The notes under the pieces were generated by a model. That model was not told where the DNA came from. It worked only from the letters and a program-made list of their open reading frames with translations, and searched no databases. Below are positions 54,741 to 64,000 of a stretch of 64,000 bases of DNA, piece after piece. Position 1 is the first letter of the stretch. Every line of letters begins with the position of its first letter. This DNA is from Meconema thalassinum (lineage: Eukaryota > Arthropoda > Insecta > Orthoptera > Tettigoniidae). Where the stretch lies: NCBI GenBank assembly GCA_946902985.2, contig OX336397.1, positions 187,120,813-187,184,812 on the forward strand. The letters are read 5' to 3'. A program made the translations under genes and the position numbers.

Positions 54741-56298
54741 GGCCGAAACGAAAAAGAAAAGGAAATTAATAAAAATTAAATAACTAAAAAACGAAAATCA
54801 AAAACAAATATTAAATAAAAGAAAATTAAATAATTGAAGTTAAATGATAAATGCATAACACAGAATTAAATAAATAATACTTATTATCAATCGGCAGCCA
54901 TCTTGGGTCGACCGCTCGGGCTATTCTGTCGTAGGCAGCAAGGTGTCATGTCACATGACTTTGTGGAAACCAGTCCAAACCACACTCACCCTTGGAAACG
55001 TCCATCATTAAAAGAAAGACTAAAATTGAAAATGATGTGTCCTGTGGAAAGAGGGGATGAAGACCTTTCGTTTGAGCCCTCACACGACTTTCTCTGGCTA
55101 TCTTTCGGGTGGTATCGACTCTTTTAAGAACTCTTGGGTAAATGACCTTGTAGTTGATCAATAATCGATAAATCGGTAATCAATAAATAATAATAAATAC
55201 ATAAATATTAAATAATGAATATATCGACAAGTAAGTTGGAAGAGAATGGAAACTGACCACAGGAGGTCATCCGAAATGAGCCTAGCACAAGTAAGTGGAT
55301 GCAATTGTGGCCTTGAGTGTTAAATCTAATTAAGTTTGGAAATATCTTTTGCGAATTTTAGGGAATTGTGGGATTGGTGGTGGTGGGGGATGGCGGTTGG
55401 GTGTAGAAAAGGGGGTACGGTGGCATCTAACATAGCGTTTGAAAAGTCTGCCATCTTGGAAGGGCCTTAAGTGCACATGCTCTTTAAAAAAATATTATTT
55501 TACCCGGGGGTGTGGACAGTTTTTATTTTACGGGGGAATAGTCTTGTACTTTTGATAGAGGGGATAGATCAATTTCCTTTGAGCCCTCTCACGACTCTTT
55601 CCAATAAATCGTAAGGGAGTAGACACGGCCTTGTCCCTGGATTGCGGGTTGCTACTTCAGTTACCCCTGGAATAGGAATCCTCCCCCCTCAACTCTCTTA
55701 CTTGAAGTATAGAGCAGCAACCAATTTTACTAATCCTCTTAATCGAGACGATGAAAGATCATGTGACTGTTAGGAAGTAACAGCCGTAGGTGGATGTAAT
55801 TAACCTATCTCCAAGCACAAGCGCTTTTTGCTCCCTGCAAGAGGATTAACACGTTCATCCGGAAGAACTATAAATCCCAAACCTCCGACATACAGTATAA
55901 AACAATATTGTCTGTATAATATATATTGACTGCACGAACACCACTTCATTGAAGAGTAGAAACGTTCCCAATTCCTATTATTTAAGGAAAACTTGCAAAT
56001 GAATGCAAATTTATAAAAATGTATAAGATAACTTTTCACTAGTTAGATCTCTTGTCCGCAAAGTTAATATTCCGTTTCCCTTGATCATCTAACATAGCGA
56101 AATTAACTATTTTTCGGTTGGTCAACAGGATTTTACCGAAATTGATAAGGGTGTTATTCCCTGAAGCTCTGATCATCCTCATATGCATTACATTTAGGGT
56201 TCTATATCTATGTCTACAGATACAGAAGATTATTGTGGGCTTATATTTATCTGAAATTGTGGTATTTTACCCGTACTAACATTAAAATTATTTACAGA
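54741..56298. other. Intergenic sequence, no gene recognised
   Basis: AT-rich with repeated TTAAATAA units. Several short segments resemble each other or the 51.7-kb region: CGACCGCTCGGG at 51791 and 54909, GCCATCTTGG at 54897 and 55452, and GAGCCCTC..ACGACT at 55076 and 55582. These look like dispersed repeat remnants. The 3' end (TTATTTACAG at 56289-56298) is the acceptor of the zinc-finger exon. Confidence 0.5.
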
Positions 56299-57048
56299 AA
56301 CAATCACAATTCGGAGAACACTTTAACAAGGGAGAGATTCGTAGCCTCACTCAATCAAAAAAACATTAAGATGTCAACTCGTAGCTGTTCATTGCCATAT
56401 ATATGTAAGGTTTGCGGAACACACTTTACTAAGAAAGTGAATTTGGAGACTCACATGTCGGTTCATAGCAGCCCAAAAACACATTCCTGTGGTACATGTG
56501 GAGTAAACTTTTCTAATGAATGTAATTTCAAGTTGCACATGATAATCCACAGTGGTCTAAAGCCACATTCCTGCGGTATATGCGAAGCGAAATTTGACGA
56601 GAAGAGAAAATTGAAGATGCACATGTTGATCCATAGTGGTCATAAACCGCACATCTGTGGTACATGCAAAGCAAACTTTTCTATGAAGTACAGTTTGAAG
56701 AGACACATGCTGATCCATAGTGGTCTTAAACCTCATTCGTGTGGTACATGCGAAGCGAAATTTTTTGAAAGGAGCCGTTTGAAGAAACACATGTTGATCC
56801 ATAGTGGTCTTAAACCTTATTCGTGTGGTACGTGTGAAGCAAAATTTACAGAAAAAGGCAGTTTGAAGACACACATTTTGATCCATAGTGATCGTAAACC
56901 TTATTCGTGTAGTACATGCGAAGCAACATTTTGTAGGTTTAGCCGTTTGAAGAACCACATGTTGATCCATAGTGGTCTTAAACCTTATACCTGCGGTACA
57001 TGCGAAGCAAAATTTACTCAGAAGGACAGTTTAAGACGCACATGGTGA
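56299..57048 (+). CDS. C2H2 zinc-finger protein, 3' exon (truncated by frameshift)
   Basis: A strong acceptor TTATTTACAG ends at 56298; the exon is open from there. A possible internal start is MSTRSCSLPYICKVCG at 56371. Eight tandem C2H2 fingers of 28 aa follow (84-bp DNA repeats), e.g. CGTCEAKFFERSRLKKHMLIHSG written here only in part: CGTCEAKF..LKKHMLIH. The linker is SGLKPY/HSC rather than the canonical TGEKP. The last finger is cut at 57027-57048 when one base is lost in the repeat (GACAGTTTAAG against GGCAGTTTGAAG), giving a stop. DNA binding is the expected role, target unknown. Earlier exons are not identified. It may be functional as a short protein or already a pseudogene. Confidence 0.75.
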   Translation, partial: NNHNSENTLTRERFVASLNQKNIKMSTRSCSLPYICKVCGTHFTKKVNLETHMSVHSSPKTHSCGTCGVNFSNECNFKLHMIIHSGLKPHSCGICEAKFDEKRKLKMHMLIHSGHKPHICGTCKANFSMKYSLKRHMLIHSGLKPHSCGTCEAKFFERSRLKKHMLIHSGLKPYSCGTCEAKFTEKGSLKTHILIHSDRKPYSCSTCEATFCRFSRLKNHMLIHSGLKPYTCGTCEAKFTQKDSLRRTW

Positions 57049-58107
57049 TCCATAGTGGTCTTAAACCTCATTCATGTGGTACATGCGGAGCAAAATTTTC
57101 TAGGAAAACTACTTTGAAGAGACACATGTTATTCCATATAGCTCTTAATCCTTATTCGTGTCGTACATGCGAAGCAAAATTTACTCTTAAGGGCAGCTTG
57201 AAGAGACACATGTTGGTCCATTGTGGTGATAAGCCTTATTCGTGTGGTACATGACAAGCAAAATGTATATCGAAGGACAGACTAAAGAAACATATGTTGC
57301 TTCATAGTGGACTTTAACCTTATACATGTGGTACATGTGAAGCAAAATTTACGTTGAAGGGCAGTTTGAAGACCCATATTTTGATCCAAAGTGGCTTCAA
57401 ACCTTATTCGTGTGGTACATGCGAAGCAAGATTTACATTGAAGGGCAGTTTGAACACACATATGTTGATCCATAGTGAACGTAAACCTTATTCGTGTGGT
57501 ACATGCGAAGCAAAATTTACAGTGAAAGGCATTTTGAAGACACACGTGTTGATCCATAGTGTGGTACATGCGAAGCAAAATTTACTTAGAAGAGTAGTTT
57601 GAAAATACACTTGTTTATCCTTAGTGGTCTTAAACCTTTCAAGATACACATGTTGATCCATAGAGTGGTACATGCGAAGCAAAATTTACTTTGAAGGGCA
57701 GTTTGAAGACACACATGTTGATCCATTGTGGTGATATACCTTATAAGTGTGGTACATTTGAAGCAAAATTGACTTGAAGGGCAGTTTGAAGACAAACATG
57801 TTGATCCATAGTGTGGTACATGCGAAGCTAAATTTATTTTGAAGGGCTGTTTGAAGACACACAATTTGTTCCATAGTGGTATAAAACCTTATCCGTGTCG
57901 TTCATGCGAAGCAAAATTTGTTCAGAAAAGCAGTTTGAAGAGACACATGTTGATCCATAAAGGTCATTAACCTTATTCTTGTTGTACATACTAACACGAT
58001 TTACTGAGGATGACAATTTAAAGAAGCAAATAGTTATCCATAATGGCCTTTACCTTTATTTCTGTGGTACATCCTAGCGAGATTTACTGAAATGGGCAGT
58101 TTGAAGA
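57049..58107 (+). pseudogene. Decayed zinc-finger array
   Basis: About a dozen more 84-bp finger repeats continue past the frameshift. 57050-57254 is open in another frame with three good fingers, then a stop; 57354-57560 has three more; beyond 57560 several units are internally deleted (GTGGTACATGCGAAGC joined directly to ATCCATAGT). The array is cut at 58107 by the LTR element, and no further fingers appear in the window, so the rest may lie beyond the right edge. Confidence 0.85.
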
Positions 58108-58967
58108 TGTCGTGACCTACCTGGCCTGTGAGACGTTCTGGCAGGTTGACAGCTCCTTGGACGATTTCCCTACTAGCCGAGCGGTTTTCTAGATAAGGGA
58201 ACTTGAGGTTTCACAGACTCGTCCCGGAACTACCGGAATAAAAGATGAAATTCCCTTGGACTACTGCCGATTTATTAAGCCCTTGGCAGTCGAAATATAT
58301 ATACACTATATACAAATTATGTGAAGTTACTGCTGGATGTGCACGCAGGTCTGTAATAGCGCTACTAAGTCTTACTGATACTTGACATCTAGTATGTCTC
58401 CGCGAGGCTGAACTCTGCTCGCGCGCGTTACGACGTTACTCTGGCAAGAACTGAGGCGTGAGAACTACTGCTACTCTGCCGCTCCACTACTCTGCTGCTC
58501 TGCTGCTGGACAACTCGGTTACTCTGTAATAACTCTGTCGCTCGCCATTTTGGATACCATTATATTCAACTAGAGATGACCCAGAATCCATCTCTCCCTT
58601 CCACTGGGGCCTGGTCCATACCACCCTCCAGTGCCTGGCTAGTGCTGCTCCCTAAGGTGGCGGCTCCTGTCCATACTCGTGTCTACGTGACATCCAAGGT
58701 TCAATTTCTGGCCTGACTTGTGACTATGAATCACTCTCTCTACAGTACAGAGTGCTCGACCAACGTACTGTTGTACTATCAAAATTTACAGACCTCTTGC
58801 ACACATCCTGGCTCCAGCAATCCTATCTCCTCCAGAAATACATCTCTGGTTTACAATTGCTCACATCCAACTTAGTAATAATAATAATAACTCATTTGCC
58901 CTTATGTATAATGTTCCTTCGAACCGCAGTCCTGGGTTCTGAATCATGGAGGTTCACAGTCACGACA
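58108..58967 (-). repeat. 3' long terminal repeat, 860 bp
   Basis: The ends are perfect 9-bp inverted repeats, TGTCGTGAC and GTCACGACA, with the TG...CA rule met. On the minus strand a TATATAGTGTATATATA box (about 58310-58292) precedes an AATAAA signal at 58276-58271, placing U3 to the right and R/U5 to the left. The LTR breaks a zinc-finger repeat (...GCAGTTTGAAGA); AAGA at 58104-58107 is a candidate 4-bp target duplication that needs the other end to confirm. Confidence 0.85.
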
Positions 58968-58978
58968 CCTCCCTCCCC
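58968..58978 (-). promoter_or_regulatory. Polypurine tract
   Basis: GGGGAGGGAGG on the minus strand directly abuts the LTR start. It is the plus-strand DNA primer site of LTR elements and confirms this as the 3' LTR. Confidence 0.85.
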
Positions 58979-59289
58979 AGGGAAGAAATGGGTGCAATCT
59001 TCCTTGCATTCATTTCTGTCCCAATATTACACTCGGTTACTGTCGAGTCGTAATGATCTGCGACTTTGCGTTGAGGGTGAAGGTTGTAATGCGACCTGAC
59101 TCGCATTCATATCTGAATCTACAATAGCCCTTGTAGGCGTACTGAAGCGTCCTTCAGCAGGCCTAGAGTCTAATTCCAGGATTTCCTCAGACATCTCCGG
59201 GCGTCCCTGAAGTTGCCTGGGACGTTGGAATATCGTAATATCTTCATCTGAAGTCCTAGCCTTACCTTCCCTCGTAACTACTGTTTGCC
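58979..59289 (-). other. Region between env stop and polypurine tract
   Basis: About 310 bp with no supported coding sequence; taken as the 3' untranslated part of the retroelement. Confidence 0.5.
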
Positions 59290-60858
59290 TTATGCAAATA
59301 TTCGGGCAATGCGACCTTGCATCATCAAACCTTTTTTGGCTGGAAACCCAAATTTAGGGCAATCACAACAACAATTGCAACAATAGCACCATAAAATTAT
59401 CCCAATTGTACCTGCTATAGTTAGTACAATATACTTATATACATTGAAATGTTTATACATCATCTGACTTTGTATGTCTTCTTCTTGTTTTCTTACCAAG
59501 TCCTCCACCTCTTCTGTTTTGTGCGTGGCCCACTTTAAATCATTCACATGATTTAACAAATTATTCAGTGGCAGTTTGTTAACCTCCGGTACCTGCTCTA
59601 ACTTAATCTCGCTACCAATCTGCTCGCAGCAGTCATAACTAAGTATCAAATCTGGCACTAAGTCCTTACCTCGAGTAGTGTTTATTTTACCTACCCCTTG
59701 TACCTTACTATGTGGGCTGTACAACGTACACCCTGGACTTAACACAACAATACCTGTGCAAGTTAATCCCATATCACTTGTAGTGTCCTTACACATGCAG
59801 GTGACCCTTGTCTCACCTGGAGACACATAAATATACCTGTTTTCCCTTATAGGTATCCACAGCAGTCGCTGTACTGGTAGTACTCTCTTATCACAATTCT
59901 CCGGTACCTGACTAACTCCACTGAGTATCTTCACTGCGCAACTGTCTTGCGAGTGAACCATATTAACAGGGAACTGAGCATGACACAACCTCCACGTGGC
60001 AGTCACTACCTTACACTGCCTCACCTGTTCCCTATCTAATTGCGCAAATGTCTGCTTTTCTTTGTCCATCAATATATAGTCCTTGGCCTCTTGGATGTAC
60101 ACAAAATGGTGGGGATTACTCCTCATGTAGGTGGGGAATGGGATCATATGATACACACTATAAACCACTCTGTCTGTAAGGGGTGTCCTTATAACATACA
60201 CAAGATAATTTTCACTTGTAAACACTTCCACTGTGGCCACCTTGTAGACTAGGTAACCGTAAGCTGACCTTAATTCAAATGGCAAGGATAACCCTTTTGG
60301 AAAATCCTCCTGGGCTTTCTTATAACTTTCTATAACGTCATCCGGTGATATTATCTGTACCTGGATGACTCCTACCTGTGCATTCATGATGCCTGACAGT
60401 ACCACACTGTACTGCTCATACAGCTGTACAAGTAAGCCTTCTATCTCAATTAAATGCCTGTTTAATGAGATCTCTAACTCTGCTTGCTCAAATGCTTCTG
60501 TAATCCGAAGCGTACTATTGGACAAATATGTCCTGATTTCATTTAAACCCTGAGCCAACCTCTGCTCGTTTGCAGTTACATCGTAGATGGTGCTGTTCAT
60601 TGTTTGTAACGTGGATTTAACCACTAACATCTGTTCCTTAGTGACCTTAATCATTGAGAGTTGCTCTCTTTCTAACTCACTTATTTGTGACTCATATTTA
60701 TCTGCATCATCCTGACTTAGCGTTACAAATAACGCTTTGGCTATTGAACCTACAGCATTTATCAATCCCCTTTTCGGTCTGGTGTTATCCGTCTCCCCAC
60801 TTGGTCTAGTGATCTTGGCTATCGTTTCTTTGGATTCCTTAATCCGTTGCAAATGATT

Positions 60859-60869
60859 ACTCAACATCT
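60859..60869. repeat. 11-bp target-site duplication, left copy
   Basis: ACTCAACATCT is repeated exactly at 62474-62484, bounding the LINE insertion. Confidence 0.9.
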
Positions 60870-62473
60870 AAAACTACAGGCCAATATCCTTGTTGTGTCA
60901 CCTGCTTAAAATCTTTGAACGAATGTTACTGAACCGCCTAGTTCTTGTCGTAGAGCCTGCTCTCATACAACAACAAGCAGGCTTCAGACCAGGGAAAAGT
61001 TGTACATCCCAGATCCTTAACCTCACTCAATTCATTGAGGATGGCTTTGAAACACGGAATATCACGGGAGTAGCTTTTATCGATTTGACCGCTGCCTATG
61101 ACACTGTCAATCATCGTGCTTTGTTACAGAATATTTATGGAATCACGAAGGATTACAGTTTCACAAAACTTATTGAAAGTTTCCTTCAAAACAGGAGATT
61201 TTATGTGGAATTCCAAGGACAGCGCAGTCGATGGAGACGTCAAAGAAATGGCTTACCTCAAGGTAGTGTTCTATCACCAATGTTGTTTAACGTCTACACT
61301 AACGACCAACCTCTTCCAAGGAACACTAGAAGTTTTCTTTATGCCGACGATCTAGCATTAGCTTGTCAGGGGAAATCCTTCGAAGATGTTGAAGCTCATT
61401 TAACACAAGCATTGACTGAGTTGGATGTCTATTACTATGATAATCAACTTCGTCCAAATCCATCAAAAACTCAGTTGTGTGCATTTCATCTGAAGCACAA
61501 GCAGGCTCGTCGTGAACTTAACGTCTCTTGGCAAGGAACACACTTAGTTAACACTCCTCATCCAAAATATCTGGGAGTTACCCTCGATCGTACTCTGACC
61601 TACAAACAGCATTGCCGGAATACCAGACTAAAGGTGGAAGCTAGGAATAACATCCTACGTAAGATCACTGGTAGCACCTGGGGCTCTCAACCATCAACCT
61701 TGAGAACGACAGCGCTTGCAACATGTTACAGTGTTGCAGAATATGCATGTCCAGTGTGGTACAAATCCACCCATGCAAATAATGTTAACAAGGCGCTTAA
61801 TGAAACATGTAGGCTTATTACAGGTTGTTTGAAGCCTACACCTCTTGCAAAACTTTACCAGCTTGCAGGGATAGCACCACCGGATATACGTCGTGAGGTA
61901 GCAGCCAATGAAGAGAGAGCTAAACAGGTTAATCAGTTTTCCCATCCGTTGTACGGTTATGTACCAGCCACCCGTAGGTTGAAGTCCAGGAGAAGTTTCC
62001 TCAACACCACTGCAGTCTTGCTAACTACACCAGCTACAGCTAGAAAACAATTGTGGACTTCTCGGCTTGGGAATAACTCTCTATGGGATCACCCTTCGGA
62101 AAGCCTCCCACCTGGACATGATCAGAAATGGATCGTGTGGAGGGCACTTAATCGTCTCCGTTCTGCTGTTGGAAGATCTAAGGATAACTTGCAGAAATGG
62201 CACTTCCCCGTCGACTCCACCAACTGCGACTGCGGTATGCCCCATACCATGGAGCATCTACTGAATTGTCCGCTGTGCCCTGCCACTTGTACAGCAGAAG
62301 ATCTTTTACTAGCAACTTCCAATGCTATACAGGTTGCACATTTTTGGTTGACCGTGGTTTGAAAAGACATTGTGTGTTGTATGGTTTACTTCTCTTTTTT
62401 TTTTTTGTTTGTAAATATGTATGTAATTTTAGTGTAATCCAGTATTTTGTTTGCTTCTGACACGAATAAAAAA
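60870..62473 (+). mobile_element. 5'-truncated LINE inserted in env
   Basis: A 1.6-kb insertion flanked by an 11-bp target duplication and ending in an ATAAAAAAA tail, opposite in orientation to env. The 5' end falls inside the RT domain, as usual for incomplete target-primed reverse transcription. 62363-62473 is 3' untranslated sequence with a T-rich run at 62391-62405. Confidence 0.93.
60876..62362 (+). CDS. LINE ORF2 C-terminal part: reverse transcriptase (truncated)
   Basis: Open to 62362 from the truncation point; it has no own start codon (the first codons read YRPISLL). RT blocks are complete from there: QQAGFRPGKSCTSQI, FIDLTAAYDTVNH (motif A), NGLPQGSVLSPMLFNVYTND (motif B), FLYADDLALAC (catalytic YADD near 61340), YLGVTLDRTLTYKQH, and a C-terminal Cys/His cluster CDCGMPHTMEHLLNCPLC. 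The endonuclease and N-terminal RT are absent. No stop interrupts ~490 codons, so the insertion is young. The clade is Jockey/CR1-like by appearance, not assigned firmly. Not expected to be expressed as an active enzyme. Confidence 0.88.
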
Positions 62474-62484
62474 ACTCAACATCT
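62474..62484. repeat. 11-bp target-site duplication, right copy
   Basis: Second exact copy of ACTCAACATCT, directly after the LINE A-tail. Confidence 0.9.
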
Positions 62485-62788
62485 TAACGCCATGCTGACA
62501 TGTCAAATTCGTCTTCTGCTCTAACAATATGCATGCCAATTGTGTCCAGTGTATGTGCTCCCTGATATTTGAAAATACATCACTTAGCTGATTCAAATTC
62601 ACATAGGTAACTAATGTCCATTCCATGTAATACAACTGTATCTCACCCTGGTTGTCGAAGTATACTCCAGGTGTATTCTCGTATGGTGTCACTTGTACAT
62701 CTAGTACTTCTCCGGTTATGCCGTGGGGTGATGACGTCACTGTTACCACCGCCACCATGGTGTAGAACCATCTTAGCATTCGTGCCAT

Positions 62789-62818
62789 TGCCTTCTGCCT
62801 TACCTGCAAGGTAAAGAC
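62789..62818 (-). promoter_or_regulatory. Candidate splice acceptor upstream of env
   Basis: The minus strand reads CTGTCTTTACCTTGCAG (AG at 62805-62804), 15 nt before the env ATG. Errantivirus env is made from a spliced RNA, so an acceptor here is expected. Confidence 0.45.
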
Positions 62819-64000
62819 AGGTTATTCGTTACCTATTTTACTGATTTTCCATCAAAATTTTATCTACTTCAATAACTAAAGTCTCAAAAGACTTTGCTTC
62901 GCATACTGGCTTAGGCATGCGGCTACAAAACTATCAGCAGTGTCATACACTAAGTTCAAAAACTTGCTCCCTTAACCTCGAGTTCTGTTACATAGAGACT
63001 CGGCTTCACAAATCGCATCGGGACTATGGCTACACTATCGCCGTTTGCATTTGACTGAATGCTTCTCAAAATGTGCCTTTCATGGCTCTGTTTCTGTTTC
63101 ATTTCATCTAAGGTAATTTCCGGTTTTCCCTACCCCTGTCCTAACGGGTGCGTATCCGCGACTACCCTAGGGGTGGCGAGTCACATATAGGCTACACGCT
63201 CGCCTTCGTGCAACCCTTTACTTACGAGCACCTCAGTGCCACCCGCCGAACCTCTGTTCGTCTGACTGTTTAAAATTTCTAGTACGACCCGATTTTGTTT
63301 TCCGTAGCTTGGCGGGGTATTAAAGAACCCTACCAGCAGCTGTCGCTATGTCCTAGCTGCCATTGAGACGAAGGGGTGTGTAACTTCGTCGTGGCCGAAA
63401 TTTGAGGTTCTGACTCTTCGCTTTTCTCAAATGTGCTTCTTAGAGCACTTCTTCTCTACTTGCTATTCACACGTATGTGTCCCTAAATAATTTGTACCGT
63501 TAACTCAGGTGTCTCTTATTCACCCTTATGCCATTGATTGGCTGCCGTATATTACCAAAGGCAGGCCTCTGCATACCTGGGGCTGCCATTAATAACACAC
63601 GGCTCAATTACATAGAGCTACGCACCGGGATTCGCGCCTGCCTGACCAGTAGGTCAACGAGGTCATCAGGCTACGCCTCTTTTCTGTCGCCTCTTACGAC
63701 ACAGCAGGCTCACTGTTGGGGGTATTCTAACACCAATGATCACGTGTCTAAACGTACCAATAGTCCCCGCCACCCACACGGGGGTTTAACTTCCTCAGGA
63801 TGGCCGCTCCGGGGCCACTATGGACATCCCTGTATTCCGCATTACATAACTCACGTCACCCAGTGCGTTATCTAGGCTGCTCGCCTCTGTTGTCCACTGT
63901 TCAAATATTATTGTGTGCCTACTGATAAACTACATTGACTCCAATGCGCACACAATCTCTTACAGCTGTGTTAACCCTTAGCTGTCTTTGTAGTCTACTA
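62819..64000. other. No gene recognised; repeat-tail-like segment at about 63640-63800
   Basis: No pol or gag motif was found on either strand. A 50-codon minus-strand stretch (about 63110-62960) is open without a Met and unrecognised. 63640-63800 has GTCGCCTCTTACGACA, GGGGGTATTCTA and CCCGCCACCCACACGGGGG in order, a pattern I recall from tails of arthropod interspersed repeats; this is from memory. Confidence 0.4.

Larger units (their letters stand above)
59290..62788 (-). pseudogene. env: Envelope (fusion) glycoprotein gene, split by a LINE
   Basis: An insect errantivirus/baculovirus-F-type envelope gene in two parts. The 5' part (62788 to about 62474) starts at ATG 62788 with a signal-peptide-like N-terminus (hydrophobic MVAVVTV stretch). 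The 3' part (60869-59290, about 525 codons) has a furin-type site RPKR followed by a hydrophobic fusion-peptide-like segment starting GLINAVGSIAKALF, a long heptad-rich helix region, a Cys-rich ectodomain, a transmembrane segment (YIVLTIAGTIGIILW) and a Cys-rich tail. The two parts are separated by the LINE at 60870-62473, flanked by an 11-bp duplication; the same frame is kept on either side, so the break is the insertion alone. Such proteins mediate membrane fusion; this copy is interrupted. Confidence 0.85.
58108..64000 (-). mobile_element. LTR retrotransposon with env, 3' part (5' part beyond the window)
   Basis: Minus-strand element inserted in the zinc-finger array. 3' LTR, polypurine tract and an envelope gene are in the order expected for an errantivirus-type element. 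The other LTR is not in the window. No gag or pol could be found between the env start and the right edge, so either they lie farther right, or this copy lost them. The true right boundary is unknown. The env gene is broken by a LINE. Confidence 0.7.

Noticed and set aside
57282..58016. Minus-strand Cys-rich ORFs opposite the zinc-finger array
   Set aside because: Antisense shadows of the 84-bp repeats.

Overview
The window is eukaryotic and almost certainly from a large-genome insect. The support is the repeat content (non-LTR retrotransposons with APE and RT domains, a Penelope-like element, an errantivirus-like LTR element with an envelope gene), the GT-AG splice sites, a multi-finger C2H2 gene and a long satellite array. 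No bacterial gene organisation, tRNA, rRNA or CRISPR array was seen. The species cannot be named from sequence alone.

Layout. (1) 1-49411 is a tandem array of a ~252-bp satellite, running off the left edge and broken by two insertions. (2) 10531-28766 is an essentially complete 18.2-kb Maverick/Polinton (also called endogenous adintovirus): 6-bp target duplication GACCAC, ~740-bp terminal inverted repeats and a full virus-like gene set. (3) 41496-43072 is a 1.58-kb element with short imperfect inverted termini. (4) 49410-50800 holds Penelope-like fragments on both strands. (5) 52056-54740 is a broken LINE with endonuclease and reverse transcriptase. (6) 56299-58107 is the last exon of a C2H2 zinc-finger gene with a decayed 3' half. 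(7) From 58108 to the right edge is an LTR retrotransposon on the minus strand: 3' LTR, polypurine tract and an env gene cut in two by a 5'-truncated LINE (60870-62473, 11-bp target duplication).

Polinton organisation. From the left: TIR; a two-exon minus-strand gene for a ~71-aa acidic protein, not recognised by me, reading away from a shared promoter; a plus-strand leader exon spliced to a small OB-fold-like protein gene; protein-primed DNA polymerase B; then a block of minus-strand genes (parvovirus-like phospholipase A2, an unrecognised ORF, a nuclease-like protein with a frameshift, a Cys-rich protein with a duplicated domain, major capsid, minor capsid, adenain-like protease, a basic/hydrophobic virion peptide, a repeat-built fibre-like protein); then plus-strand packaging ATPase, a conserved Polinton protein and a retroviral-type integrase with a C-terminal chromodomain; then TIR. 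Together they make a plausible self-synthesising, capsid-forming element: PolB copies, the integrase inserts, the capsid proteins, protease and ATPase assemble and package, and the PLA2 and fibre proteins suggest a particle that once entered cells.

Most promising for follow-up are the spliced acidic gene and its two-way promoter, the PLA2 gene, the Cys-rich duplicated protein, a shared start-site motif across Polinton promoters, and the higher-order structure of the satellite. All family assignments are from motifs read by eye; no database search was run.
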